A stretch of DNA of 64,000 nucleotides from NCBI GenBank assembly GCA_965248815.1, contig CBDFKK010000006.1, positions 1-64,000 of the forward strand, read 5' to 3'. Positions 41,191-48,850 of the stretch are shown one piece after another. This DNA comes from CBDFKK01 sp965248815 (GTDB lineage: Bacteria > Pseudomonadota > Alphaproteobacteria > SMXP01). Numbering within the stretch: position 1 is the stretch's first letter; each line of letters opens with the position of its first letter. Under the pieces are notes generated by a model that saw nothing but the letters and a program-made list of their open reading frames with translations, was not told where the DNA came from and made no database searches. The translations under genes were made by a program, and so were the position numbers.

Positions 41191-41537
41191 GCTACACGCT
41201 TTCGATCGACGATTGTCTGCGCGTTGTGTCGATGGCGTTTCGGCTCAAGCCGCATGTGGTTGTGAGCAATTCTCGCATGAGGTCAATTGCCCGGGCACGG
41301 TTTGCGACATGCCTTTTGGCGCATGAGCTGGCGGACAAGTCTTATCCACAAATCGGTAAGGCGTTGAAGCGTAACCACTCGACCATTCTTCATGCGGTGC
41401 GAGAGGCGCGCAAGTTGACCGATCCGGAGCATGAAAAGTTTGATGCGGAATTTGCTGGGCGTGTTGCCGAGTCGCGCACGGTGCTCGAGACGGCGAAGCG
41501 GCGCCGGGAAGCGGGGGTGAGAGGTGCGTTGCGATGA
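41187..41537 (+). CDS. DnaA domain IV-like protein, copy 2
   Basis: 116 aa. Residues about 10-80 follow the C-terminal DNA-binding domain of the replication initiator DnaA: LSIDDCLRVVSMAFRLKPHV, then RARFATCLLAHELADKSYPQ, IGKALKRNHSTILHAVREAR, which is the DnaA signature (G-x-x-x-x-R-x-H-S/T-T-V/I-x-H). There is no AAA+ domain. It should bind DnaA boxes (TTATCCACA), of which this phage carries many. Possible roles are local initiator helper, competitor of host DnaA or transcription regulator. Confidence 0.82.
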   Translation: MSYTLSIDDCLRVVSMAFRLKPHVVVSNSRMRSIARARFATCLLAHELADKSYPQIGKALKRNHSTILHAVREARKLTDPEHEKFDAEFAGRVAESRTVLETAKRRREAGVRGALR

Positions 41538-42304
41538 GCGGCGGCTTTTTTCAGGTCCATCGATCGATCTTCGATCACGAGGCATTTTCCCGCGAGCCTT
41601 TCACTGAACGCGAGGCGTTTATTTGGCTGGTCGGGGAGGCGGCATTTAAGGATCACGAGCGGGTGATCAGTGGCAAGAGGATTTATGTCAAGCGTGGAGA
41701 GCTTGCACATTCCTATCGATGGCTTGCTGAGCGATTCAAGTGGTCGTTGGGCAAGCTTCAGCGATACACCAAGCGCCTAAAATCGATACACATGGTGGGT
41801 ACACGAACCGATACAGGGATTCTCGTCATAAGTATTTGTAACTACGACAGATATCAGAGTGAGCTTGATGCGGTCGATACAGTTACCGATACACTTGGCG
41901 ATACACCCGACCCCCCAAAACCGATACAGAACGAGAAGAATGGTTTTCTAGAAGAATTAGAAAATCCCCCCCCTATGGTCCCCCCCCTTCCCGAAAACGG
42001 GCAGAAAACCAAACAAAAAACCCAGTTGCCAAGCAACTTTCCGGGTACTGAGGATCTGGAAAAAGCTCAGAAACTCTGGGCAAAGCGGGGCATCGAGGGG
42101 ATTGACGCCAAGCAGGAAGCCGACAAATTCAGCGCTCACCACGCCGCCAGGGCCAGCAAATTCGTGTCGTGGTCTGCGGCCTGGCGCACTTGGTATCTGA
42201 ACGCGGCCGAGTTCCGGTCCAAGTCATCACCATCGAGCGGCGGCGCCAGCAAGCAAGCTTATCTAGCTGCGGCCGCAAAACTGGAGAGCAAAGGTGTCCA
42301 CTAA
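41534..42304 (+). CDS. Phage replication protein, winged-helix type, copy 2
   Basis: 256 aa. The N-terminal 110 residues form a winged-helix domain of the phage replisome-organiser kind (GGFFQVHRSIFDHEAFSREP, FTEREAFIWLVGEAAFKDH, KRGELAHSYRWLAERFKWSL, GKLQRYTKRLKS). A low-complexity linker rich in Pro, Thr and Asp follows. The C-terminal helical part has AAWRTWYLNAAEF, a motif common at the end of phage DnaD/O-like proteins. Probably binds the phage origin and recruits helicase loaders. ATGA overlap with the DnaA-like gene. Confidence 0.72.
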   Translation: MSGGFFQVHRSIFDHEAFSREPFTEREAFIWLVGEAAFKDHERVISGKRIYVKRGELAHSYRWLAERFKWSLGKLQRYTKRLKSIHMVGTRTDTGILVISICNYDRYQSELDAVDTVTDTLGDTPDPPKPIQNEKNGFLEELENPPPMVPPLPENGQKTKQKTQLPSNFPGTEDLEKAQKLWAKRGIEGIDAKQEADKFSAHHAARASKFVSWSAAWRTWYLNAAEFRSKSSPSSGGASKQAYLAAAAKLESKGVH

Positions 42305-42917
42305 CGAACAAATCTACGATGCGTTTCTGTCGCCCATGACGGCGCTGTATCGCAAGCCGTACGGCACTGACGACGAGGCGGCAACGCTGGCTTATTACAC
42401 CAAGTATTTGAGCCGGTTCACTGTTGAAGAGCTGGAAGCTGGATTTGACTCGCTTGTGGAGAATCGCAAGGAGACTGCGAAGGACTGGCCGGCGATCGGC
42501 GAAGTGATGGCGGCCTGTGGGCGCGGGCGCGGTGAGCTAAAGGTCAAATCCGGGACGCGCCGTGTCAACAAGTTCGGCTTTGACTTTGAAGACGAGCGCC
42601 GGCGCCAAAAGTTGGCGAACGATTTGCTGAATACGGACCAGGCGCGCGATTGGTTTCGGGAAGGGATTGCCGAATATGTGTGGGGCCACTTTTACCAGAC
42701 CGAAGCTTACCCGACCGAGCAGGATATTGGCCGGTTTCGCGGCAAGCGCGCTGAGCAATTGGAGTGGGAAGCGAAATTCGTAGAGACGAGCGCATTCAAT
42801 CAACACCAAGTCGAGAGCTTTGCGGTTGGGCGGATTAAGCGAGAGCAACGCGCCTTATCGGGTGGGCAATACAGGCCCATCGACGGCGGGGATTTTGTGC
42901 CAACAGGAGCCATTTGA
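42294..42917 (+). CDS. Phage replication-associated protein, copy 2
   Basis: 207 aa. The first 90 residues (YDAFLSPMTALYRKPYGTDD, AYYTKYLSRFTVEELEAGFD, NRKETAKDWPAIGEVMAACG) resemble small helical proteins that follow the O-like replication protein in alphaproteobacterial phages and may load helicase. The rest is charged and helical. It overlaps the preceding gene by 11 nt. No catalytic motif. The role is inferred mainly from position. Confidence 0.6.
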   Translation: MSTNEQIYDAFLSPMTALYRKPYGTDDEAATLAYYTKYLSRFTVEELEAGFDSLVENRKETAKDWPAIGEVMAACGRGRGELKVKSGTRRVNKFGFDFEDERRRQKLANDLLNTDQARDWFREGIAEYVWGHFYQTEAYPTEQDIGRFRGKRAEQLEWEAKFVETSAFNQHQVESFAVGRIKREQRALSGGQYRPIDGGDFVPTGAI

Positions 42918-43198
42918 TGAAGACAATCAAGCGTTTCTGGTTCTGGCTCATTGGGAGGTTAGGCCGCCCGGATGAGCCAACGATTAAGCGCAAGTATGAC
43001 AAGAGCAGGGGCCGTGATGTTGACAACGCGGTCCAGGAAGTGTTAGCCGCGAACGGCTTTCCGCTCAACGCCATCACGCTTGACGAAGCGCTAGAAATAG
43101 CGACCGGCGTTGCAGACGACCTAAAACCCGACCCGGTACCGCACGAGTTGCAAGCCTTTATCGACCATATTCAGCGCGAGCAGCGCCCCGACTCCTAA
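42917..43198 (+). CDS. Small hypothetical phage protein, copy 2
   Basis: 93 aa; a basic amphipathic start (KTIKRFWFWLIGRLGRPDEP) may contact the membrane, the remainder is helical (NAVQEVLAANGFPLNAITLD). No family known. Last gene of the rightward replication operon, ending just before the leftward HigBA terminator. Confidence 0.55.
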   Translation: MKTIKRFWFWLIGRLGRPDEPTIKRKYDKSRGRDVDNAVQEVLAANGFPLNAITLDEALEIATGVADDLKPDPVPHELQAFIDHIQREQRPDS

Positions 43199-43220
43199 GC
43201 ATTGCAAGGCACCACGAAAA

Positions 43221-43245
43221 AGGCCCGGAATAACGCACCGGGCCT
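43221..43245 (-). terminator. Intrinsic terminator of the HigBA operon, copy 2
   Basis: AGGCCCGG / CCGGGCCT with TTTTT on the leftward side. It also separates the converging replication and HigBA transcripts. Confidence 0.75.
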
Positions 43246-43328
43246 CAGTTCGTCGGGGATATGGTGGGTTGTCTTCAGGGGAAGACGACTCATAGATAAC
43301 TCAGTCCACGGATGAGTGCAACGGATAT

Positions 43329-43643
43329 CTAGCCGGCGGCGCGCTTGGCGGGAAAGACTTCTACGGGCGCCCAGCGTTCGGCCTCGGCCTCGCGTGCTGC
43401 GTCGAACAGATCAATCGCATTCTGGGCAGTCGTCCACAGCTCTGGCGTCGTGCACAAAGCCTTACCCAAACGATAAGCGGTGATGGCATTAATCCGTGCA
43501 TGTCCGTTGACGATGTTGCTCATATGCTTTCGCGTGATGTGGATCGCCTCGGCGAGTGCGCCGATCGTGATGTCGCGCGGATCCATATAGAATTCCTTGA
43601 GCAACTCCCCTGGCGGGGTCGGGCGACGATTTCTCGGTCTCAT
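43329..43643 (-). CDS. higA: HigA-type antitoxin, copy 2
   Basis: 104 aa of the VapI/HigA family: RRPTPPGELLKEFYMDPRDI (the P-x-P-G-E-L/I-L opening), TIGALAEAIHITRKHMSNIV as helix-turn-helix, INAITAYRLGKALCTTPELW. It neutralises the toxin encoded directly upstream and probably represses the operon. Start at the ATG overlapping the toxin stop. The leftward operon stands against all surrounding phage genes. Confidence 0.83.
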   Translation of the reverse strand: MRPRNRRPTPPGELLKEFYMDPRDITIGALAEAIHITRKHMSNIVNGHARINAITAYRLGKALCTTPELWTTAQNAIDLFDAAREAEAERWAPVEVFPAKRAAG

Positions 43644-43921
43644 TAGTGATAATCCTCCAAATCTAGGTCTATGACATCTGGCGCGTCCCAACCGAAGACT
43701 AAACGCCAATTTCCGGTCACGCTCATGGCGAAAGTACCGCGGCGGTCGCCGGTCAATTTGTGGAACCCACTGACGCCGACCAGATCGTTTGGATGGCCGA
43801 TGGCATCTAGTAAGTCCATGAGTTTAATGCACTTTTTGTGCATGTTTGGGCGCACGCGCTTCGACCGTCCATCGTGGAACAACTCCGACAGGCCTCGATG
43901 TCTGAAATTCCGTATCGCCAT
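43643..43921 (-). CDS. higB: HigB/RelE-type toxin, copy 2
   Basis: 92 aa: FRHRGLSELFHDGRSKRVRP, NMHKKCIKLMDLLDAIGHPN, FHKLTGDRRGTFAMSVTGNW, RLVFGWDAPDVIDLDLEDYH. The GDRRGTFAMSVTGNWRLVF strand pair is the RelE/HigB signature, so it should be a ribosome-dependent mRNA interferase. It starts the operon, with an AT-rich leader to the right (43922-43990). As a phage-borne module it could stabilise the element or exclude other phages. Confidence 0.83.
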   Translation of the reverse strand: MAIRNFRHRGLSELFHDGRSKRVRPNMHKKCIKLMDLLDAIGHPNDLVGVSGFHKLTGDRRGTFAMSVTGNWRLVFGWDAPDVIDLDLEDYH

Positions 43922-44051
43922 GTCTTGAATATAGTGTAACTAATCTGGTTATGCAACCCTTTTGGTTATATTTCCACAAAGTATTCGCCGCGGGGGTTAA
44001 CAAACGCTATAGGTAGGAAAGCGGACTTCAAGAGATGATGGAGATTGCCAG

Positions 44052-44213
44052 ATGGCACTGAATTACGGGCGCTACAAGCACCGAGGTAAAGAGCAGGAGC
44101 CGGCAGAGCCCAGGAAGCCCAACGTGGCTACAAAGGCTCGCGCGGTGGGCCCGGCGCAAATTGAAATGGGCAGGAGAGAAGCAGAAGCCCCGGCTTTTGG
44201 CCGAGGCTCGTAG
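44052..44213 (+). CDS. 53-aa basic peptide, copy 2
   Basis: Identical to 16046-16207: proline- and lysine-rich, no recognised domain. It is followed at once by the region of the tRNA-like sequence; might be a recombination accessory peptide, but nothing shows this. Confidence 0.4.
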   Translation: MALNYGRYKHRGKEQEPAEPRKPNVATKARAVGPAQIEMGRREAEAPAFGRGS

Positions 44214-44259
44214 CGTGGGGACGGCTGTGGAGCCACCGACCATCGCCATGGTTCGGTAA

Positions 44260-44285
44260 GCGGGTTCGATTCCCGTCGCCCGCTC
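44260..44285 (+). other. tRNA-Gly 3'-end sequence (att core candidate), copy 2
   Basis: Same 26 nt as at 16254-16279. It lies 917 bp from the 3' end of the second recombinase gene. Phage genes continue on both sides, so it is not a prophage boundary here but has the form of an unrecombined attP. Confidence 0.6.
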
Positions 44286-44293
44286 AAGTCGTA

Positions 44294-44537
44294 TCAAGCC
44301 TTAGGCTTTTCGTCCATGGGCTTGTTGAAGCCGGCGACCACCCATTTGCCAGTTTTCCAAACCACTGCTGAACCCACGAAAAATAGCATCCAGGTAAACC
44401 CCCAAGCAGCGAAAAGTTCAGAATCCGTCGCATTTCTTGGCATGCTGTCGACGGCAATTATTAGGGCAATGGGGGGCCCAGGCTAAAGAGGCAACTATCC
44501 ACAGCCGAAACATGCCGGTTTTGATGTTTTTGGCCAT
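44294..44537 (-). pseudogene. Two-helix membrane protein with frameshift, copy 2
   Basis: Same as 16288-16531. The six-G run (44471-44476 on plus) causes the shift; the C-terminal half alone (44294-44443) could still be made from an internal ATG (MPRNATDSELFAAWGFTWML). Confidence 0.5.
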
Positions 44538-44724
44538 GATTATCGGGATTTAAGCTTTTCGGCCAGCCACAATGTTCCTAAACCCGGAGCTAGCGTGATT
44601 AAAATAGTCAAATAATTCAGTATGTTAAAAGGGCTCAGAATTTCCAACAGTTCTGCCAGACCCTCGAGAAACGTGTTTGCCGTCGCGGCGGACGGTTTTG
44701 ACTAGACAGTGGCGTCTTGACTGG

Positions 44725-44937
44725 ATGAAGCGTTACCACGGGGCGCGGCCATTGCGCAAGGGTAGTCCGAAAGCTAGGAGCCCGGCCGCCGGGAGGAGGC
44801 AAGCTCTCCCATTAAGTAGCCACCAATCTGAGCGGCTATTAGACCGCATTAATTGCGGCGACATCTCCGAGGATGAGTTTAGGCAGATTGGTGAGACGGC
44901 ACCTGAGCTTCTGGAGCTCTTGCCTGTGCAGTTCTAA
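44725..44937 (+). CDS. 70-aa hypothetical protein, copy 2
   Basis: Identical to 16719-16931. The acidic C-terminal end (GETAPELLELLPVQF) suggests a helix; no family known. Confidence 0.4.
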   Translation: MKRYHGARPLRKGSPKARSPAAGRRQALPLSSHQSERLLDRINCGDISEDEFRQIGETAPELLELLPVQF

Positions 44938-45032
44938 GCGCCGTTTTCCGCCATTTGGCACTGGATGACGTCATCACCTGAAATAGCGTCATCCACGTCA
45001 TCCACGCAGAAAACCGCCATTCTTGGTCAGAA

Positions 45033-45092
45033 TGTGGATAAGTGCCCCTATATATGTGGATAAGTGCCCCTATATATAATGTGTGTGGATAA
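45033..45092. promoter_or_regulatory. Triple DnaA-box array, copy 2
   Basis: TGTGGATAA at 45033, 45055 and 45084. Further perfect boxes lie at 41342, 45876, 46049, 46136, 48841 and 53346. An AT-rich CCCCTATATATA element sits between the boxes, as in DNA-unwinding regions of DnaA-type origins. Confidence 0.7.
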
Positions 45093-45202
45093 GTCAGACA
45101 GCCAAAAGAGATGAAAATCATCCGATCAGAGCGAGCCAGAAACAGGGAACCCCATGACGCCTGATCGAGCCAACGAACGGGAGGCCCAAGGATTCGAAGC
45201 GT

Positions 45203-46045
45203 CTAGAAGGCGGCAGCGATGCAATCCACGGCGTCGTCGGCCGCGGACTGCTGCACCCTAATGTAGTGCTCGCGGGTCATACGACTCCCCGGAGCGTGCC
45301 CCAAGATTTGCTGCAACGTTGACTCCGCGATGTCGAGCTCGGCCGCACGTGACGCGAACAACCGGCGCATTGTCTTCGGTGTCACGTAAGGCTCTTTAGC
45401 GCCCCTGTAATGAGCGATCGCTTGCGTGGTCAAATGTGCCTTCGGAAACACAAAAGGCGAATCCTTGGCGTACACACGCGCCGTCCTGATCATCTGTGTG
45501 ATGACTTTCGGAATCTTGACGGTTCGCACGCGCTGCTGCGTCTTCACTCTGAAATCTTCGCGCCTTCCAATGTGGACTTGGCTGCCGTCGATGTCGTCCC
45601 ATTGCATGCGCCGCACCTCGGCCCATGACAGGCCGGTGTAAAGTGAAAACTTCAACGGCATGAGGTGCTCGATCGGCAACTTATTCAAGAATTTAATCAC
45701 GTCGTCGTAGTCGGGGATGGGCTCGAAGCGTTTGATCTCGCGCGCGCGCTTCCACTGCGGCATCTGATTGAGTTTTCCTTGCTCGACTGCGAACTTGAGC
45801 ATCATGCGCAGGATGGTGAGCCGTGCATTGATCGAGCTTGGCTTGATACCGGCAGCCAGCTCGTTCTCTTTGTACTTATCCACACGCTGACGCTGAATGA
45901 TCATGAGCAGGTCATCGCCGAAATAGCCGCACAAGTGGCGCGTGGCGTACTGATACCTGCGCAAGGTCTCGTCTGCGATGTCGCCGGCCGCGTGAGCGCT
46001 CTGCCGATCTTCGAGCCAAAGCGTGGTGAGTTCCGAAAACCTCAT
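45203..46045 (-). CDS. Second tyrosine recombinase, atypical active site
   Basis: 280 aa. SAM-like core-binding domain (residues 1-110), then the catalytic domain. The box that normally reads TGLRxxE is YTGLSWAEVRRMQWDDID here, so catalytic Arg I is replaced by Ser. Box II reads TPKTMRRLFASRA (Lys for the usual His, Arg kept), then ILGHAPGS and the nucleophile in REHYIRV. Either a neighbouring Arg substitutes or the enzyme is impaired. It sits between replication and packaging genes beside a tRNA-Gly-like att sequence and HigBA. Intact here, frameshifted in copy 1. Confidence 0.85.
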   Translation of the reverse strand: MRFSELTTLWLEDRQSAHAAGDIADETLRRYQYATRHLCGYFGDDLLMIIQRQRVDKYKENELAAGIKPSSINARLTILRMMLKFAVEQGKLNQMPQWKRAREIKRFEPIPDYDDVIKFLNKLPIEHLMPLKFSLYTGLSWAEVRRMQWDDIDGSQVHIGRREDFRVKTQQRVRTVKIPKVITQMIRTARVYAKDSPFVFPKAHLTTQAIAHYRGAKEPYVTPKTMRRLFASRAAELDIAESTLQQILGHAPGSRMTREHYIRVQQSAADDAVDCIAAAF

Positions 46046-46215
46046 GACTTATCCACAATGTTAGAAGAAACAACGGCACAGTATTCAGCCATCCACTGTG
46101 GTTATAGACATTGGGTTAGTCCGTGTCAAGATCATTGTGGATAACTCCATCGTTTTTATCCGCACACAGATGGCAAAGCCAATCGACTGCGTCGTCTCGC
46201 GTGGTAAGGTGACGC

Positions 46216-46647
46216 ATGGACGGAACCTATCGCAGCCAAAAAGACATCGAGCGGATGCGCCTATGGAGTCTTAGGCGCGACGACTACGATAAGCAGGCAC
46301 ATGAACGTGCCGTTAAACTTGCAGAAGCTGGGTTCAAACCCTACCTCCACATCGACCTGAACCAAGCGGTTCGTTATCTGCGGATCATGGAAGTGGACAA
46401 AGGTGCAAGGCTCTACACCATCGTGCGCGGGCGCTTCAAAAGCCAAGTATCAACCAAATTAGGGGGAATACTCAACGCCTTGGATACTGTTGAGCTCGCC
46501 ATGATTTCAAGAAGAAACGCGCCGTTAGTTCACACGGCTATTCGCAGGACGCTCAAGCGCTCCAAACGCGCCCACATTGTGCTCATGCATGTTGACGAAG
46601 CAAAAACACTAGCCAATTGGCTCAACCAAAAACAAATCAGTGGATAA
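46216..46647 (+). CDS. Hypothetical phage protein, copy 2
   Basis: 143 aa, mixed: KDIERMRLWSLRRDDYDKQA, KLAEAGFKPYLHIDLNQAVR, GRFKSQVSTKLGGILNALDT, HIVLMHVDEAKTLANWLNQK. No family recognised. A divergent DnaA-box-bearing spacer separates it from the recombinase. It is the first gene of the rightward packaging region. Confidence 0.55.
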   Translation: MDGTYRSQKDIERMRLWSLRRDDYDKQAHERAVKLAEAGFKPYLHIDLNQAVRYLRIMEVDKGARLYTIVRGRFKSQVSTKLGGILNALDTVELAMISRRNAPLVHTAIRRTLKRSKRAHIVLMHVDEAKTLANWLNQKQISG

Positions 46648-46657
46648 CTTCTGCACA

Positions 46658-46912
46658 ATGCATCGTCCGTATGCGGATGTACGCAAAAATGGAGGGCGCA
46701 CAATACCGCCAAATTTCAAAGGACACTTGACAAGCAACCTACTGGGAAGGGAAATGGTACAAAGACTTAAGGCCCAGCGAGACCAAAACCTCGCACGCGC
46801 AGACAAACAACGTGCTTATCAACACGGCACCCATGCAGAAACTCACAGCAAAACAAAAGACGTTCGTTCAAGCCTTCGTTCGTTCAGGTGCCAACGCTGC
46901 CGCCGCAGCTAG
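46658..46912 (+). CDS. Possible small basic protein overlapping terS, copy 2
   Basis: Same as 18655-18909: Arg/Lys-rich, overlaps the small-terminase start by about 80 nt in another frame. Weak evidence. Confidence 0.3.
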   Translation: MHRPYADVRKNGGRTIPPNFKGHLTSNLLGREMVQRLKAQRDQNLARADKQRAYQHGTHAETHSKTKDVRSSLRSFRCQRCRRS

Positions 46913-47513
46913 AGCCGCTTTCGATGTCTCCAAACACAAAGCATCGTCAGTGGGCTGGGTCGAAAGGCACAAGCCTCACGTCGCCGCTGCAATCGTAGAA
47001 GAAACTCAACGATTTCTCTCAACCGTCACTCCCAAAGCCGTTCACGCTCTGGTGGGCATCATGGAACGCGACGATCTGCCGCCAAACGTTAGGCTGTCCG
47101 CCATCGATAAAGCCCTCAAATACGCTCCCCAATTCGGTGCCGTCATCACCCATAACGACCCAAGCGCCGAAAGGATGGCAGAAGGCCTCTCCAAACTCGC
47201 CCAAATACAAGCCGCCGCAGAAAAACGCATCGAAGCCCAACGTCTCCAAGACCAGCGCAACGGTAACAACGCCCAAGTCATCGAACACATGCCCATTGCC
47301 GAGCAAACAGCACACGCCACGCATGACAACCCAGATGCATTGAATGATGACGCATCAGACGAACACCAGAAGCAAGCTTTACTCGATGGTTCGAGTTCCA
47401 ATGGGGATCGGTCGCTTGTTCCCGCTTTAGCGGAAGAAGAAAGAGCCAAGACAGTGCCGATCAGGAAGCCAAACAGGACGTTTGAGAACCTGCGCGGCCA
47501 CAAACCCGCATGA
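46833..47513 (+). CDS. terS: Terminase small subunit, copy 2
   Basis: 226 aa. The N-terminal DNA-binding helices follow the small-terminase pattern (LTAKQKTFVQAFVRSGANAA, AAARAAFDVSKHKASSVGWV, HKPHVAAAIVEETQRFLSTV). A helical oligomerisation part follows (VRLSAIDKALKYAPQFGAVI, LSKLAQIQAAAEKRIEAQRL), then a variable acidic tail. It recognises the phage pac/cos site and delivers DNA to TerL. The large-subunit gene lies 1.5 kb downstream after small genes, a looser order than usual. Start set at MQKLTAKQK. Confidence 0.78.
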   Translation: MQKLTAKQKTFVQAFVRSGANAAAAARAAFDVSKHKASSVGWVERHKPHVAAAIVEETQRFLSTVTPKAVHALVGIMERDDLPPNVRLSAIDKALKYAPQFGAVITHNDPSAERMAEGLSKLAQIQAAAEKRIEAQRLQDQRNGNNAQVIEHMPIAEQTAHATHDNPDALNDDASDEHQKQALLDGSSSNGDRSLVPALAEEERAKTVPIRKPNRTFENLRGHKPA

Positions 47514-47699
47514 ACCAGCCAATAACGAGCGATGGTTATTACGTAGTAACTTACGTTCCAGTAGGGGTAGGGGGGGGTCGGAACTCAGGGACCCGATGTC
47601 GCCGATCGGTTTACCCGACGCAAGGGGGAGCGAGTTGAGCATTTGAGATTTCATTTTGGTTTTTGAGTTTGCTGCAGAAAATATTTTTGGGGTTTTGGG

Positions 47700-47789
47700 A
47701 TGGCTGCTGATGTTTCTGATTTGGAAGCGAATTCTGGTCTTGCGGCTATGCAACAGCTTCATTCGGTTATAGCGCATGTGGTTTTCTGA
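47700..47789 (+). CDS. 29-aa peptide, copy 2
   Basis: Same as 19697-19786. TGATG overlap with the next gene is the main support. Confidence 0.35.
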   Translation: MAADVSDLEANSGLAAMQQLHSVIAHVVF

Positions 47790-48094
47790 TGAGCGCTGAG
47801 CTGGACCTTTTGACGGGCGATCACGAGCCGAAGGAGTTGGATCCACGGCTGCGGTGTTTGGAGCACGTCGGGCGGATTTTGATGCACGAGCTCGGGCGCC
47901 ATGGGATTCAGGCGGCGATTTCTGACATAGGCCGCAAGGGGATTTTGCTGGCGCTGGACGACGGGCCACGTCGCTACGCGGTTCATGTCGACGAGCCGGA
48001 ATTGTTTATTGCGGTTGGGAAGATCATGCGCTTGGCGGACGCGATCGCGGGACAGTCCGTGCCTGTTATGGGCGCTGACGAGGTGGACCTGTGA
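47789..48094 (+). CDS. Hypothetical phage protein, copy 2
   Basis: 101 aa: RLRCLEHVGRILMHELGRHG, IQAAISDIGRKGILLALDDG, VDEPELFIAVGKIMRLADAI. Compact alpha/beta make-up, no known family. Overlaps both neighbours by start/stop sharing, so it is translated as part of the packaging operon. Confidence 0.55.
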   Translation: MSAELDLLTGDHEPKELDPRLRCLEHVGRILMHELGRHGIQAAISDIGRKGILLALDDGPRRYAVHVDEPELFIAVGKIMRLADAIAGQSVPVMGADEVDL

Positions 48095-48435
48095 TGGCTG
48101 ACGTCAAGGTCACGGAACTGAGGGAGAAGAGGAAGGAAGATCCGGTATGGGAAGTGCCGGTGCAGCCGCAGAAGATTGCGCAGCTCAAGGCATGGCCGTC
48201 GTGTGGGTGTGCGGACAAAGCGCGATTTGTGTTTCTGGACAAGCTATTGAGCACCGATATGGATTGGTCATACGAGTTTGACCGTCGTGGCCGGGAGGTT
48301 GGGCATAACCCAAATTATTTGATTGGGCACATAGGGTGCCGTAGTTGCGGTCGGGAATGGAAAATGCGTTGGGAGTTAGGCGACAATTTTGTTGAATTTA
48401 CGGAGGTCGAGAAAGATGCAGACGTATCGGCATAA
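48094..48435 (+). CDS. Zinc-ribbon-like hypothetical protein, copy 2
   Basis: 113 aa with two cysteine clusters, WPSCGCADKARFVF and GHIGCRSCGREWKMRW, spaced as in a zinc ribbon. The charged opening (DVKVTELREKRKEDPVWEVP) could be a binding tail. Function unknown. Confidence 0.58.
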   Translation: MADVKVTELREKRKEDPVWEVPVQPQKIAQLKAWPSCGCADKARFVFLDKLLSTDMDWSYEFDRRGREVGHNPNYLIGHIGCRSCGREWKMRWELGDNFVEFTEVEKDADVSA

Positions 48436-48481
48436 AGAGGTCACGGTTGAGGCCGTGCAGTTGTTTGAAACGGTGAAGTGA
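48416..48481 (+). CDS. 21-aa peptide, copy 2
   Basis: Same as 20413-20478, nested between genes 48094 and 48481 with overlaps on both sides. Confidence 0.35.
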   Translation: MQTYRHKEVTVEAVQLFETVK

Positions 48482-48849
48482 TGAACGACACAAGTCCGAA
48501 AATTGAATTGCTCGCTGCCGCAGCACACATGGCAAATCGGGCCTATTGCACCGGGCTGGGCGATTTTAGCCAATTGCCGTGGTCAGAGGCAGCGGATTGG
48601 CAGAAAGAAAGTTGCCACAATGGTGTCGCGGGCGTGTTGAATGGCAACGGTCCCGAAGAAAGCCATAAAAGTTGGTTGGCGCATAAAGAAAAAGAAGGCT
48701 GGACATATGGCCCAGAAAAGGATGCCGAGAAAAAAACGCATCCATGCTTTGTGCCTTATGATGAGCTGCCGGACGAACAGAAAGCTAAAGATGCGCTTTT
48801 TGTTGCAACGGTGCGCTCAGTGGCAGCGGTTTATGAGGATTGTGGATAA
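48481..48849 (+). CDS. RyR-domain protein, copy 2
   Basis: 122 aa that follow the RyR domain first seen in ryanodine receptors and common in phages: AAHMANRAYCTGLGDFSQLP, WSEAADWQKESCHNGVAGVL, SHKSWLAHKEKEGWTYGPEK, DAEKKTHPCFVPYDELPDEQ, KDALFVATVRSV. Nearly the whole protein is the domain. The ligand in bacteria and phages is unknown; ligand or nucleotide binding is often proposed. It sits directly before the parS-like site and terL. Confidence 0.78.
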   Translation: MNDTSPKIELLAAAAHMANRAYCTGLGDFSQLPWSEAADWQKESCHNGVAGVLNGNGPEESHKSWLAHKEKEGWTYGPEKDAEKKTHPCFVPYDELPDEQKAKDALFVATVRSVAAVYEDCG

Positions 48850-48850
48850 C

